Origin: Gordonia zhenghanii
GTDB taxonomy: Bacteria; Actinomycetota; Actinomycetes; Mycobacteriales; Mycobacteriaceae
DNA length: 64,000 bases
Direction of reading: 5' to 3'
Assembly: GCF_021738965.1 (NCBI RefSeq)
Contig: NZ_JAKKOQ010000005.1
Location: forward strand, 124,001 to 188,000
Shown here piece by piece: positions 26,656-34,298 of the stretch. How positions within the stretch are numbered: position 1 is the first letter of the stretch; every line of letters begins with the position of its first letter. The position numbers and the translations under genes are program-made. The notes under the pieces are model-generated. The model did not search any database. It was not told where the DNA came from and saw only the letters and a program-made list of their open reading frames with translations.

Positions 26656-29600
26656 TCAGTGCGGCGCCGAGGCTTTCCGCCACAGTTTCGGCCAATCGAG
26701 TTGGACGCTGCTCACGTCCACATCACCCAACTCGACGTCGTGGAAGTAGTTCGTCAGGTATCTCACCTCGTCGAACTCCGGTCCCTCCGGACTCACGGCG
26801 ACCAATGCCAAGCGGTGATTCTTCCCGGAATTCCGACCGTGCATCACCTGGTTGTACGAGACCGTCACACTGTCCGCACCCGCGATCCGCCCCTTCACCT
26901 CGATGAAGATCGACGGCGGTCGCGAGCGGTCCGACAACCGAGCAGACGTCGACAGTACGTCGTACCCCTTGTTGTTGTGCGGCATCTCCTCGGCAGAACG
27001 CCCCAGGCGATGCTCCGCAGCCAACACCGCTGCCACCGCGCGTGCATCGGTCAGCATCGTGTCCTTCGCATATCGGCCGACGTCGCCGCCCACGAATCCG
27101 GCAGGCACCACGACAAACGCAGTCTCCACACGTGGTGGACGCGCCGACAGCGCCCGTTCGTCAGCCAACTCCGTCAACCGATGCGACAGCCGAGCCTCCA
27201 ACTCACGAGCCTGCCTGGTCAGCCGCTCCGGACTGATCCGGCGCCGCCGGCGCGAAACCTGCCCCGACGAGGCCTCCTCGCGGCGTCGCGCTGCCTCCGC
27301 ATCCAGATAGTTCACTTGCTCGACCAGTCTCGATCGCACGGCCGCCTCCACCCGATCTACTTCCGGGAAGATCCGATCGCGGACCTGCGAAAGGTGCGCC
27401 GGAACTCCGGTGCCCGTCAACCATCGGGTTGCGTCGTCCGTGAACGACGATCCGAGCGCGTCGACCGCCTTCTTCGCGAGCGTGGGGTCGGGAAGCGGCT
27501 GCAAGTCGAGTTGAGGCGCGGTACCTGCGTCAATCACCGAACCGTCCGACGACACTGACACGAACGAGAAGCGCCGACCGACTACGCAGCCCGCTCCGTC
27601 GACGACCTCGGAGGTCACCGCGACTATGACGCGTGGCGTCGTCCCAGGGTCAAATGGGTCGAACAGTGTCGAGCCTGCGACGAGCAGACTGCGGTCGCGC
27701 TCCACCAGGGAGTCGAGCAGCGTGTCGAGCAACGGATGCCCGGGAGCCAGAAGATCGGCACGCGTGGCCGCCGATGACACAGCAGTCGGCTCGAATGTGA
27801 CCCGCTCGTACGATCGGGTCACCGGTCGCCACGCATGCTCGCGACGGGCCGGACGGTTCCGTAACGACGCCGGAACGTTGGAGATCTGGAAGCGATTCTT
27901 CTCCCGCTTGATCAACCGTCCGCCGAACGTCGCGAACGCACTGGCGAAGAACTGTTCGATGTAGTGCGGTTGCAGACGGCGGGCTGTCGCCTCGTCCATC
28001 TGCCTTCGGAGCCGATCCAGCTCGAGCGGTTCCAAGGTCTCGCGTGCCAGAGCGCGCTCGGACACCAACGCCTCACAGCCCGCTGCCACCTCGGTGTCGA
28101 CGACGCGTTCGATCTCGTCGAGCCGTGCCGGGTCGTCGCCGTAGAGGACTGCGTCCCACAACAGGTCTCGGAGAGGCTTCCCGCCGAACGCTTCCTCGCC
28201 CAGGACGTCGAACAGCTTGCCGCCGTACGCGGCTCGTTGTTGTTCCATCTTCGACAGGAGCCGCGTATACACCTGTCCTTCTCGGGTGTCCGACGCGACG
28301 ATGTTCCACAGCCGGCAGACATTGCGCTGACCGATACGGTGAATGCGCCCGAAGCGCTGCTCCAGCCGGTTCGGGTTCCACGGCAGGTCGTAGTTGACCA
28401 TCAGGTGAGCGGCCTGCAGATTCAAGCCTTCGCCAGCAGCATCGGTTGCGACCAGAACCAACCGCTCGGGCTCGTTCGTGAACTGCTCGCGCACCGCGAC
28501 CCGATCGGTCCGTCGTGTGCCGCCGTGGATGGTCAGTACGGCATCGTCGGACCCGATTACATTGCGGATCTGGGCGACGAGGTAGTCGAGAGTGTCCCTG
28601 TGCTCGGTGAACACGATCAGCTTGCGAGGCACCCCGCCCGCATCCCGCAGCAGTCCACGGTCGGTCAGCAGGCCTCGCAGCTCGGCCCATTTCCGGTCGT
28701 CACCGCGATCGCGGACGCGAGTGGCGAGGGCGACGAGGTCCGTGAGAATTGCGATTTCGGTATCCAGCTCGGCGACGGTGCGGGCGGCCGTCGCGGCGTC
28801 CACGACCTCCTCCTCCAACTGTTCGAACTCCTCGGCGCTGAACTCGTCGGGATCGTCGAGAAGATCGGGGGAGGGAAGTGAGACTCGGTCGTCGACCGGA
28901 ATGCGACCGGCGATGAGATCGGCTCGGCGCGAGGCCAATCGGTCTCGACGCCTGATCAGACTGCGCAAGACCGCATGAGTACTCGACGCGAGACGCCGCT
29001 GCAGGACCGTCAACGCGAACCCGACTGTGCGGCGTTTCGGCGAGTCCGGTGACGATTGCGCACGGTTCATCTCTACGCGGACGTACTGCGTGACGGCCTC
29101 GTACAGTTCGCTCTCACCCGCAGACAACTCGTAAGGCACCGTCTCTGCGATTCGTTCCGGAAAGAGTGGCCGCCCCTCGAAAGTCAGTAGTTCCTCCTTG
29201 ATCATGCGACGCATCAGACCGGAGGTGTCGACAGATGCGTCGCCGCGTCGCCGACCAGCGAAACGGTCTTCGTCAAGCAACGAGAGGAACAGCTCGAAAT
29301 TGTCGTCGTTTCCAGCATGGGGTGTGGCCGTCATCAGGAGGAAGTTGCGAGTGACCGAACCCAGGACCCGACCGAGTTTGAATCGCTCGGTCTCCCGAAC
29401 CTCCAGATCTGACCCCTGCCAACTCGCCGACATCCGGTGCGCTTCGTCGACGACGATCAGATCCCACTCGGTGTGTTCGAGATGGCCGATCAACTCGGGG
29501 TCGCGTGCGAGCTGATCCATGCGGGCGATCATCAGCGGATGCTCGCCGAACGGATCGCCGCCGGGACTCACGTTGATCAGCTCTCGGGTGAGTAGTGTCG

Positions 29601-30171
29601 TGACCATTCCGAACTTGGTGAGCAGTTCCTCCTTCCACTGCTCGACCAGTCCGCCGGGCGCGACGATCAGCATCCGCGTCAAGTCGCCACGGAGCTGTAG
29701 CTCTTTTGCGTACAGGCCGGCCATCACAGTCTTGCCTGCACCGGGGTCGTCGGCCAGTAGAAATCGAAGCGGAGTCCGTGGAAGAAGTTCGCCGTAAACC
29801 GCCCGGATCTGGTGGGGTAGTGGCGAGATGTCGCTGGTGCCGACGGCTGCCATCGGGTCGTGCTCGGCCGTCTTCGAGATGCGAAGTGCCTCCGTGGCGA
29901 TCCGGAACGCGGCAGGGTCTGCGTCGAACGTCCACGAGGTGGCCGACGTGGTCTCGATGACGATCCGCGAGAGATCGTCGGCGAAGACGAGTTCTTCGCG
30001 GACGCCGAGCCGGGAATCGCGGACGACGAGTGTTGCCGCCGCATCGCCTGACGGCGTCACGGCGATCAGATCGACCGAATCACGCCACCGACCGGACAGG
30101 CGTTGGCCGGAACGTAACTCCGAGAAGGAAACGATCGCCATGATGCACACCATAGTGTGCAGTTCTGACAA
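26656..30171 (-). CDS. SNF2-type DNA helicase/translocase with C-terminal DUF3883
   Basis: ATP-dependent helicase-like protein of up to 1171 aa. Walker A DDPGAGKT (141-148), DEAH box (242-245), motif III-like MTATPH, and the second RecA domain with VATDAAGEGLNLQAAH and EQRFGRIHRIGQ. The C-terminal about 100 residues form DUF3883 (NNKGYDVLSTSARLSD, then FIEVKGR), a restriction-nuclease-like fold with E-x-K, possibly DNA-recognising or cleaving. The start is uncertain: TTG 30171, ATG 30153 or ATG 30141. An 18-bp inverted repeat covers the middle candidate. It converges with the HNH gene, whose stop is 19 bp away, and follows the DUF4261 gene by 34 bp. Confidence 0.9.
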   Translation of the reverse strand: MSELHTMVCIMAIVSFSELRSGQRLSGRWRDSVDLIAVTPSGDAAATLVVRDSRLGVREELVFADDLSRIVIETTSATSWTFDADPAAFRIATEALRISKTAEHDPMAAVGTSDISPLPHQIRAVYGELLPRTPLRFLLADDPGAGKTVMAGLYAKELQLRGDLTRMLIVAPGGLVEQWKEELLTKFGMVTTLLTRELINVSPGGDPFGEHPLMIARMDQLARDPELIGHLEHTEWDLIVVDEAHRMSASWQGSDLEVRETERFKLGRVLGSVTRNFLLMTATPHAGNDDNFELFLSLLDEDRFAGRRRGDASVDTSGLMRRMIKEELLTFEGRPLFPERIAETVPYELSAGESELYEAVTQYVRVEMNRAQSSPDSPKRRTVGFALTVLQRRLASSTHAVLRSLIRRRDRLASRRADLIAGRIPVDDRVSLPSPDLLDDPDEFSAEEFEQLEEEVVDAATAARTVAELDTEIAILTDLVALATRVRDRGDDRKWAELRGLLTDRGLLRDAGGVPRKLIVFTEHRDTLDYLVAQIRNVIGSDDAVLTIHGGTRRTDRVAVREQFTNEPERLVLVATDAAGEGLNLQAAHLMVNYDLPWNPNRLEQRFGRIHRIGQRNVCRLWNIVASDTREGQVYTRLLSKMEQQRAAYGGKLFDVLGEEAFGGKPLRDLLWDAVLYGDDPARLDEIERVVDTEVAAGCEALVSERALARETLEPLELDRLRRQMDEATARRLQPHYIEQFFASAFATFGGRLIKREKNRFQISNVPASLRNRPARREHAWRPVTRSYERVTFEPTAVSSAATRADLLAPGHPLLDTLLDSLVERDRSLLVAGSTLFDPFDPGTTPRVIVAVTSEVVDGAGCVVGRRFSFVSVSSDGSVIDAGTAPQLDLQPLPDPTLAKKAVDALGSSFTDDATRWLTGTGVPAHLSQVRDRIFPEVDRVEAAVRSRLVEQVNYLDAEAARRREEASSGQVSRRRRRISPERLTRQARELEARLSHRLTELADERALSARPPRVETAFVVVPAGFVGGDVGRYAKDTMLTDARAVAAVLAAEHRLGRSAEEMPHNNKGYDVLSTSARLSDRSRPPSIFIEVKGRIAGADSVTVSYNQVMHGRNSGKNHRLALVAVSPEGPEFDEVRYLTNYFHDVELGDVDVSSVQLDWPKLWRKASAPH
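30144..30161 (-). promoter_or_regulatory. inverted repeat TGCACAC-N4-GTGTGCA at the helicase start
   Basis: Perfect 7-bp arms around a 4-bp centre; the ATG at 30151-30153 is in the centre. Its outline TGCAC-N8-GTGCA is shared with the middle of the inverted repeat before the DUF499 gene (22049-22066); read on the plus strand the two also share AGTGTGCA. It could be an operator for a common regulator or a hairpin affecting start choice. Confidence 0.5.
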
Positions 30172-30205
30172 TGCTCTCGACCACCGTCCTCGTTGTCGAA
30201 TCCGT

Positions 30206-31066
30206 CTACTTCCGTCGGAACCAACCGCGCTTGCGTTCGGGCTCCACGGCGGTCGCGGCGACCGGCTGTTCGTCGCCGGCAGCGAAGGTCAACTGCAGAA
30301 CCGTCTTCTCCGGGTTCAACGCAGACGGTGCATGCAGAGCGAACAGTTCGGCGTCGTCGGTGGTGCCGAGCGAGTCGCCGTCGCCGATCACAGGTCCGCT
30401 CTGCAGCTGGTAGATCGCGATGTTCGCGAGCCGCGCGAATGTCTCCTCGGCCGATTCGGGCGACTCGACGATCTCGATGTCCATCAGACCGAGCATGTCC
30501 AGACCGCGGGTATGTCCGGTCATCACTCCGTCAGCGCTGCGCGGAGCGACGTTCAACGCGACCCACGCTGGCAGGATCGGATCGGGGAGCGTCTCGAGCG
30601 TGAGGTCTCGGAAGATCTCGGGCACGATCACGTGATTCGCGCTGCCGAAATAGACAGCGACGATGGAGTCGCTCACCGCGATGGCCGAGGCGATCGCCTT
30701 CGACAGGAGCGCGGCATCCGAGATCGCCGTCAGATGTGAAGCGGCGTCACCGCCCGGACGGATCACGCTGATGATCGTGTGCGCGTCGTACGACGTCGGG
30801 ACGGCTGTCGAATCCGGCCACAGGCGGCTGTACTGAGCGATCTCGTGGAGGTCGTCGCCCACCGGGGCCGGAACGCTCATCACCGCGATCAACGCGTCGT
30901 CGTACGACAGCGTGAGCGGACGGTCCTCGTCGACGCTCTCGGGAGCATCGACGGACAGCGAGTCCGGCTTCAGGTCGGGGAAGTCGGCGAGCATCTGCTG
31001 CCTGAGCCTCTCACCCGTGAGGTCCGGGTCGAGTCGGCTCTGGAACAGCATCGCGAGGCTTGGCAC
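30206..31066 (-). CDS. DUF4261 domain-containing protein
   Basis: Protein of 286 aa, function unknown. The DUF4261-type core is seen in LTLSYDDALIAVMSVPAPVG, HEIAQYSRLWPDS, and a C-terminal segment VIGDGDSLGTTDDAELFALH; the tail ends in basic KRGWFRRK. GTG 31066 follows AAGGAC at a 9-nt distance. It is upstream of the helicase on the same strand with a 34-bp gap, so cotranscription is possible. Whether it belongs to the defence locus or is an unrelated resident beside the tRNAs cannot be settled here. Confidence 0.75.
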   Translation of the reverse strand: MPSLAMLFQSRLDPDLTGERLRQQMLADFPDLKPDSLSVDAPESVDEDRPLTLSYDDALIAVMSVPAPVGDDLHEIAQYSRLWPDSTAVPTSYDAHTIISVIRPGGDAASHLTAISDAALLSKAIASAIAVSDSIVAVYFGSANHVIVPEIFRDLTLETLPDPILPAWVALNVAPRSADGVMTGHTRGLDMLGLMDIEIVESPESAEETFARLANIAIYQLQSGPVIGDGDSLGTTDDAELFALHAPSALNPEKTVLQLTFAAGDEQPVAATAVEPERKRGWFRRK

Positions 31067-31079
31067 GGCTATGAAGTCC

Positions 31080-31445
31080 TTACACTGGGCGATCGGGGGC
31101 GACGAAGGCCGGAAACAGGGCTGAGCGGTCGTCGGGCACGCGACCTGCGCACAGGGAGTCGGTGCGGTCGATCGCCCGGTGACCGGCGTTCTTCACCCGC
31201 CAGAGTACGTGGGCTCCGCCATCGTGCTCGGGGCCGCCCTGCAGCGTGCCCGCCGGTAGTCCGTTCGTGGGAACTACGGCGGAAATGGCAACGGTTTGAC
31301 GTCGACGAACTGCCGCATCCAGTCCTTGGTTCGCCGTCGACGAACTCGACAACAGGCAGGCTCCGCTGCCGTAGCAGGAGGTGCTCGGACCGAACGACCT
31401 CGCCGTCACGCAGGCCGGTCGGATCCGGCTGACGCCGCTCGACAC
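31080..31445 (-). CDS. doubtful small ORF or decayed gene
   Basis: Open frame of 121 codons (GTG start) ending 13 bp before the DUF4261 gene. I do not recognise the product. Codon third positions are GC-rich, but the protein-like stretches are split over three frames: GLRDGEVVRSEHLLLRQRSL in one, TKDWMRQFVDVKPLPFPP before a stop at 31274-31276 in another, and the tail of this ORF in the third. This suggests a gene broken by frameshifts rather than one intact protein. The rest of 31067-31494 contains only the tRNA terminator. Confidence 0.3.
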   Translation of the reverse strand: MSSGVSRIRPACVTARSFGPSTSCYGSGACLLSSSSTANQGLDAAVRRRQTVAISAVVPTNGLPAGTLQGGPEHDGGAHVLWRVKNAGHRAIDRTDSLCAGRVPDDRSALFPAFVAPDRPV

Positions 31446-31457
31446 GAGAAAGAGTTC

Positions 31458-31483
31458 AGCCCCGGCCGTGGAAGGCCGGGGCT
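31458..31483 (-). terminator. terminator of the proximal Gly-Cys-Val tRNA operon
   Basis: Perfect 10-bp arms AGCCCCGGCC/GGCCGGGGCT with a 6-nt loop, followed on the minus strand by a pyrimidine-rich AACTCTTTCTC. It lies 11 bp beyond the tRNA-Val 3' end. Confidence 0.8.
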
Positions 31484-31494
31484 GTACTCATTGA

Positions 31495-31569
31495 TGGTGC
31501 GCGATACAAGGATTGAACTTGTGACCTCTTCCGTGTCAGGGAAGCGCTCTCCCACTGAGCTAATCGCGC
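31495..31569 (-). tRNA. tRNA-Val(GAC), copy 1
   Basis: Cloverleaf of 75 nt including encoded CCA. Acceptor arm GCGCGAT/ATCGCGC with discriminator A; anticodon loop CTGACAC gives GAC. T-arm TTCAATC is standard. Last gene of a Gly-Cys-Val transcript; identical to the copy at 31945. Confidence 0.97.
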
Positions 31570-31593
31570 AAGTCTTGTGAAGTTGTTCTCCAG

Positions 31594-31667
31594 TGGAGGT
31601 GGCGACGGGAATCGAACCCGTGTGCACGGCTTTGCAGGCCGTTGCCTCACCACTCGGCCACGCCACC
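31594..31667 (-). tRNA. tRNA-Cys(GCA), copy 1
   Basis: 74 nt with encoded CCA. Acceptor GGTGGCG/CGCCACC, anticodon loop CTGCAAA (GCA), T-loop TTCGATT. Middle gene of the first Gly-Cys-Val unit, 24 bp upstream of tRNA-Val in transcription order. Confidence 0.97.
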
Positions 31668-31698
31668 GTGACGAGATTTCTTATCGAACTCGTTTCCG

Positions 31699-31771
31699 AG
31701 CGGATGACGGGATTCGAACCCGCGACCCTCACCTTGGCAAGGTGATGCGCTACCAGCTGCGCCACATCCGC
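31699..31771 (-). tRNA. tRNA-Gly(GCC), copy 1
   Basis: 73 nt; acceptor GCGGATG with 3' CATCCGC and discriminator T, anticodon loop TTGCCAA (GCC). CCA is not encoded (3' flank CGG), unlike the Val and Cys genes of the same unit. Confidence 0.96.
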
Positions 31772-31910
31772 ACCGCATGGCCGAACTGTTGTCGGCCAGC
31801 GAGAAGAAACTCTATCCGGTCGTCGTCGCCGATGCCAAATCGGGTGGTCGGGGATATGAACAGCACCTGCATTCGACGTCCGAGGAACGGTAAGGAGAGC
31901 GTGAAAACGA

Positions 31911-31940
31911 CGAAGACCCGCTCGAATGAGCGGGTCTTCG
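31911..31940 (-). terminator. terminator of the distal Gly-Cys-Val tRNA operon
   Basis: Perfect 13-bp arms CGAAGACCCGCTC/GAGCGGGTCTTCG with the tetraloop ATTC (minus strand), followed by TCGTTTTC. It separates the two tRNA operons, so each copy has its own end. Confidence 0.88.
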
Positions 31941-31944
31941 TCGA

Positions 31945-32019
31945 TGGTGCGCGATACAAGGATTGAACTTGTGACCTCTTCCGTGTCAGGGAAGCGCTCT
32001 CCCACTGAGCTAATCGCGC
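31945..32019 (-). tRNA. tRNA-Val(GAC), copy 2
   Basis: Same 75-nt sequence as copy 1, CCA encoded, anticodon GAC. The flanks differ from copy 1, so the duplication is not recent or spacers have diverged. Confidence 0.97.
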
Positions 32020-32034
32020 GGGATCAATCTGTGG

Positions 32035-32108
32035 TGGAGGTGGCGACGGGAATCGAACCCGTGTGCACGGCTTTGCAGGCCGTTGCCTCACCACTCGGCC
32101 ACGCCACC
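32035..32108 (-). tRNA. tRNA-Cys(GCA), copy 2
   Basis: Same as the gene at 31594: acceptor GGTGGCG/CGCCACC, anticodon GCA, CCA encoded. Spacer to tRNA-Val is 15 bp here against 24 bp in copy 1. Confidence 0.97.
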
Positions 32109-32130
32109 ACGAGGCGAGAAACTCGCTCCG

Positions 32131-32203
32131 AGCGGATGACGGGATTCGAACCCGCGACCCTCACCTTGGCAAGGTGATGCGCTACCAGCTGCGCCACATC
32201 CGC
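32131..32203 (-). tRNA. tRNA-Gly(GCC), copy 2
   Basis: Same as the gene at 31699, anticodon GCC, CCA not encoded. First gene of the distal unit; its promoter must lie in 32204-32474, a 271-bp gap shared with the divergent tRNA-Val(CAC), in which I see no gene. Confidence 0.96.
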
Positions 32204-32474
32204 ATGCTGGTGAGCTCGCCTTGTGGGCTGCTCGCCAGCGGACAGAACACTATAGGTACAGACAGCGTGATGACAAATCGGCTGGTGAGAGAGTTACAGC
32301 TATGTGTTTCTGCACATGAAGGAGCTCGTTGACCGGGTGGGGCGCCGTCTGGAATGGGCCTTCGACGGCGGATCCGGCAGGCCGTGAGGGGATTTGCCGT
32401 GCCTGCGCGAGAGTGTGTAGTCTCATCCCTCGTGCGAAGCGCTGCGCTGCAGCTGCTGCGCGACAACTCGATAC

Positions 32475-32546
32475 GGTCCCGTGGCTCAGTGGAAGAGCGT
32501 CCCGTTCACACCGGGAAGGTCGCTGGTTCGATCCCAGCCGGGACCA
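32475..32546 (+). tRNA. tRNA-Val(CAC)
   Basis: 72 nt; acceptor GGTCCCG/CGGGACC, discriminator A, anticodon loop TTCACAC (CAC), T-loop TTCGATC. CCA is not encoded. Divergent from the six-tRNA block. Confidence 0.96.
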
Positions 32547-32553
32547 CAAGGTG

Positions 32554-32587
32554 AAACGCCCGACATCAATCGATGTCGGGCGTTTTT
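32554..32587 (+). terminator. Rho-independent terminator of tRNA-Val(CAC)
   Basis: 14-bp perfect arms AAACGCCCGACATC/GATGTCGGGCGTTT, 4-nt loop, then a run ending TTTTT at 32587. Textbook intrinsic terminator 7 bp after the tRNA. Confidence 0.93.
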
Positions 32588-32723
32588 CGTTGGTGCAGTG
32601 TGCCCCCCCGGGGCGGTTGTCGCACGCTCAAATGCGTCGTCGCGCTCTCAATACGTTTCCGCATGCTCAGCACAGGCTGCTAAGACACATTGAGAGTGCG
32701 GCGCGGTAGGTGATGGGGCGGGG

Positions 32724-32780
32724 TGTCTCGACTTCGCTCGACCGGCGGAACGGCTCGACCGGCGGGGGCGGCTCGACTGG
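32724..32780. repeat. diverged intergenic repeats (CTCGACttCGCTCGACCGGCGG)
   Basis: Two or three degenerate half-units of the CTCGAC-CGCTCGA family: GTCTCGACTTCGCTCGACC, then CGGCTCGACCGG and CGGCTCGACTGG. Gene-free stretch 32547-32896 holds only the tRNA terminator, this repeat and the presumed promoter of the next gene; I see no coding region in it. Confidence 0.5.
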
Positions 32781-32896
32781 CGCGAGCAATGCGGCGCGGC
32801 GAGCGTCATGACCTGGACGAACAGGGCAGACGGGAAGGTTCGGTCACGACTGTGTCTGCACGTGTCCGAGGCAGGGGGTGGACGTACCATCGTGTG

Positions 32897-34216
32897 GTGA
32901 GAGACCGCTCGTCGATGCGCTCGACGACTACGACGCTGATCGTCATCGCGGCGTGCGCCGCGGTGCTGGCTGTCTGCTGGCACATCTGGGCAGCACCGTT
33001 CAACGACCCGGTGTACGGACTGTTCCACAACGGCATCGACACCCGCGTGTACCGCGGCGCGGGAACTGCAGTGTGGAACGGGAATCCGCTCTACGACCTG
33101 CCCGTCTACAAGATCTGGCGCTTCACGTACACGCCGTTCGCGGGACTCCTGATGGTGCCGCTTGCCGGATTCGGCGCGCACACCGCACTGCTGCTGTGGA
33201 ACATCGGCAATGTCGTGAGCCTGCTGCTCGTGATCGGCGTCTCGATGCACGCGATGCGATTCCGGGTCGACGCACGGCTGGTGGGATTCACGGTCCTGGC
33301 GGCGATCGCGTCGACCGTCCTCGAACCCGTTCACACGACCCTCTGGAACGGGCAGATCAACCTCGTCCTCGCGTTGGTCGTGATCCTCGACCTGAGCGTG
33401 CGGAGTGAACGACTTCGTGGCCTGGGCGTCGGCCTCGCCGCCGGAATCAAGCTGACCCCGCTGTTCTTCGTCGCCGACCTGCTGTCGACCAGACGGTTCC
33501 GTGCTGCTGCGATCGCCGTCGCCACGTTCGTCGTGACCGTCGTGGTCGGTGTCCTCGTTCTCGGCGACGAAGCGACACGCTTCTGGACCGACCAGGTGTC
33601 CGAGACCAAACGCATCGGTCGGCTCGACGCGTCTGCCAACCAGACGTTCCACGGCTACTTCGCACGGCTCGAGACTTTCGATGTGGCGCACCCGCCGTCG
33701 TGGCTGTGGTTGCCCGTCGGATTCGTCGTCGGAGTTCTCGGGCTGTGGGCGGCGCATGTCGCGTACCGAGCCGGAGCCAACCTCCTCGCGATCTCGATCA
33801 CCGGCATGACGTCCTGCGCGGTCGGCCCGTTCTCCTGGGGGCACCACTGGGTCTGGGTTGTGCCACTCCTGTTGGTCGCAACCGTGCACGCCGCCGACCA
33901 GGCGCGCCGTGCGCGGCCGGTGACCTGGGCGTGGTGGACGGCGCCCGCCGCGATCGTGGCTCTGACCTTCGCGTACACGCAGCCGACTGTCGTGCCGATC
34001 CTCGGGTCGCGAGGCGAGTTCCTCGACGGCATGGTGTTCGGGGCGTTCCGCGGGTTCATCAGTTCGCCGACGGCGGGCTGGCACCTGCCGTTGCAGTTGC
34101 TCGCGAGTGGCGCCTATCCGATCGTTCTTCTCGGCACGATCGCCGTCACGCTGGTGTGGACCAAGCGGTCACGACGGGTCGAGAGCGATCCGGAGGCGAC
34201 GATCGCGCCGTCTTGA
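32897..34216 (+). CDS. GT87/DUF2029 polyprenol-phosphomannose-type mannosyltransferase
   Basis: Polytopic membrane glycosyltransferase of 439 aa in the GT-C superfamily, about ten to eleven helices. The first extracytoplasmic loop carries the acidic NGIDTRVYRGAGTAVWNGNPLYD and is followed by TYTPFAGLLMVPL, typical of DUF2029 enzymes that use polyprenyl-phosphate sugars for LM/LAM or glycoprotein mannosylation. Start uncertain: GTG 32894/32897 or ATG 32915. The following acyl-CoA dehydrogenase starts 83 bp after the stop and has its own promoter-like TTGACA. Confidence 0.82.
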   Translation: MRDRSSMRSTTTTLIVIAACAAVLAVCWHIWAAPFNDPVYGLFHNGIDTRVYRGAGTAVWNGNPLYDLPVYKIWRFTYTPFAGLLMVPLAGFGAHTALLLWNIGNVVSLLLVIGVSMHAMRFRVDARLVGFTVLAAIASTVLEPVHTTLWNGQINLVLALVVILDLSVRSERLRGLGVGLAAGIKLTPLFFVADLLSTRRFRAAAIAVATFVVTVVVGVLVLGDEATRFWTDQVSETKRIGRLDASANQTFHGYFARLETFDVAHPPSWLWLPVGFVVGVLGLWAAHVAYRAGANLLAISITGMTSCAVGPFSWGHHWVWVVPLLLVATVHAADQARRARPVTWAWWTAPAAIVALTFAYTQPTVVPILGSRGEFLDGMVFGAFRGFISSPTAGWHLPLQLLASGAYPIVLLGTIAVTLVWTKRSRRVESDPEATIAPS

Positions 34217-34239
34217 CAAACGTTCGGACGCCGACGTTT
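34213..34239 (+). promoter_or_regulatory. possible promoter/operator of the acyl-CoA dehydrogenase pair
   Basis: TTGACA at 34213-34218 overlaps the stop of the previous gene. Directly after it AAACGT...ACGTTT (34218-34239) forms an imperfect palindrome, a TetR-like operator layout. The -10 is weak (TTTCAT at 18 bp spacing), so this is tentative. Confidence 0.3.
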
Positions 34240-34298
34240 CATATCCGAGAACGGTTGTTATCAGATACGCCGGCGTGGTGCCGGTCGAAGGGAAACAC

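Noticed and set aside
18683-30171. BREX, DISARM or classical type I/III restriction system
   Set aside because: No PglZ, BrxC/L, DUF1998 (DrmB), HsdS or Mod/Res signature is present; the DUF499/DUF1156/SNF2-DUF3883 set is different.
18650-31494. Integrative element using tRNA-Val as attachment site
   Set aside because: The orientation fits, but I found no integrase or excisionase gene and no copy of the tRNA 3' end near 18.65 kb.
32588-32896. Several short open frames between tRNA-Val(CAC) and the GT87 gene
   Set aside because: All are Arg/Ser-rich, overlap the terminator or repeats, and lack ribosome-binding sites.
34213-34298. Steroid-catabolism (KstR) operator before the acyl-CoA dehydrogenases
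   Set aside because: The imperfect AAACGT...ACGTTT dyad does not match the KstR consensus as I know it, and no sterol genes are near.
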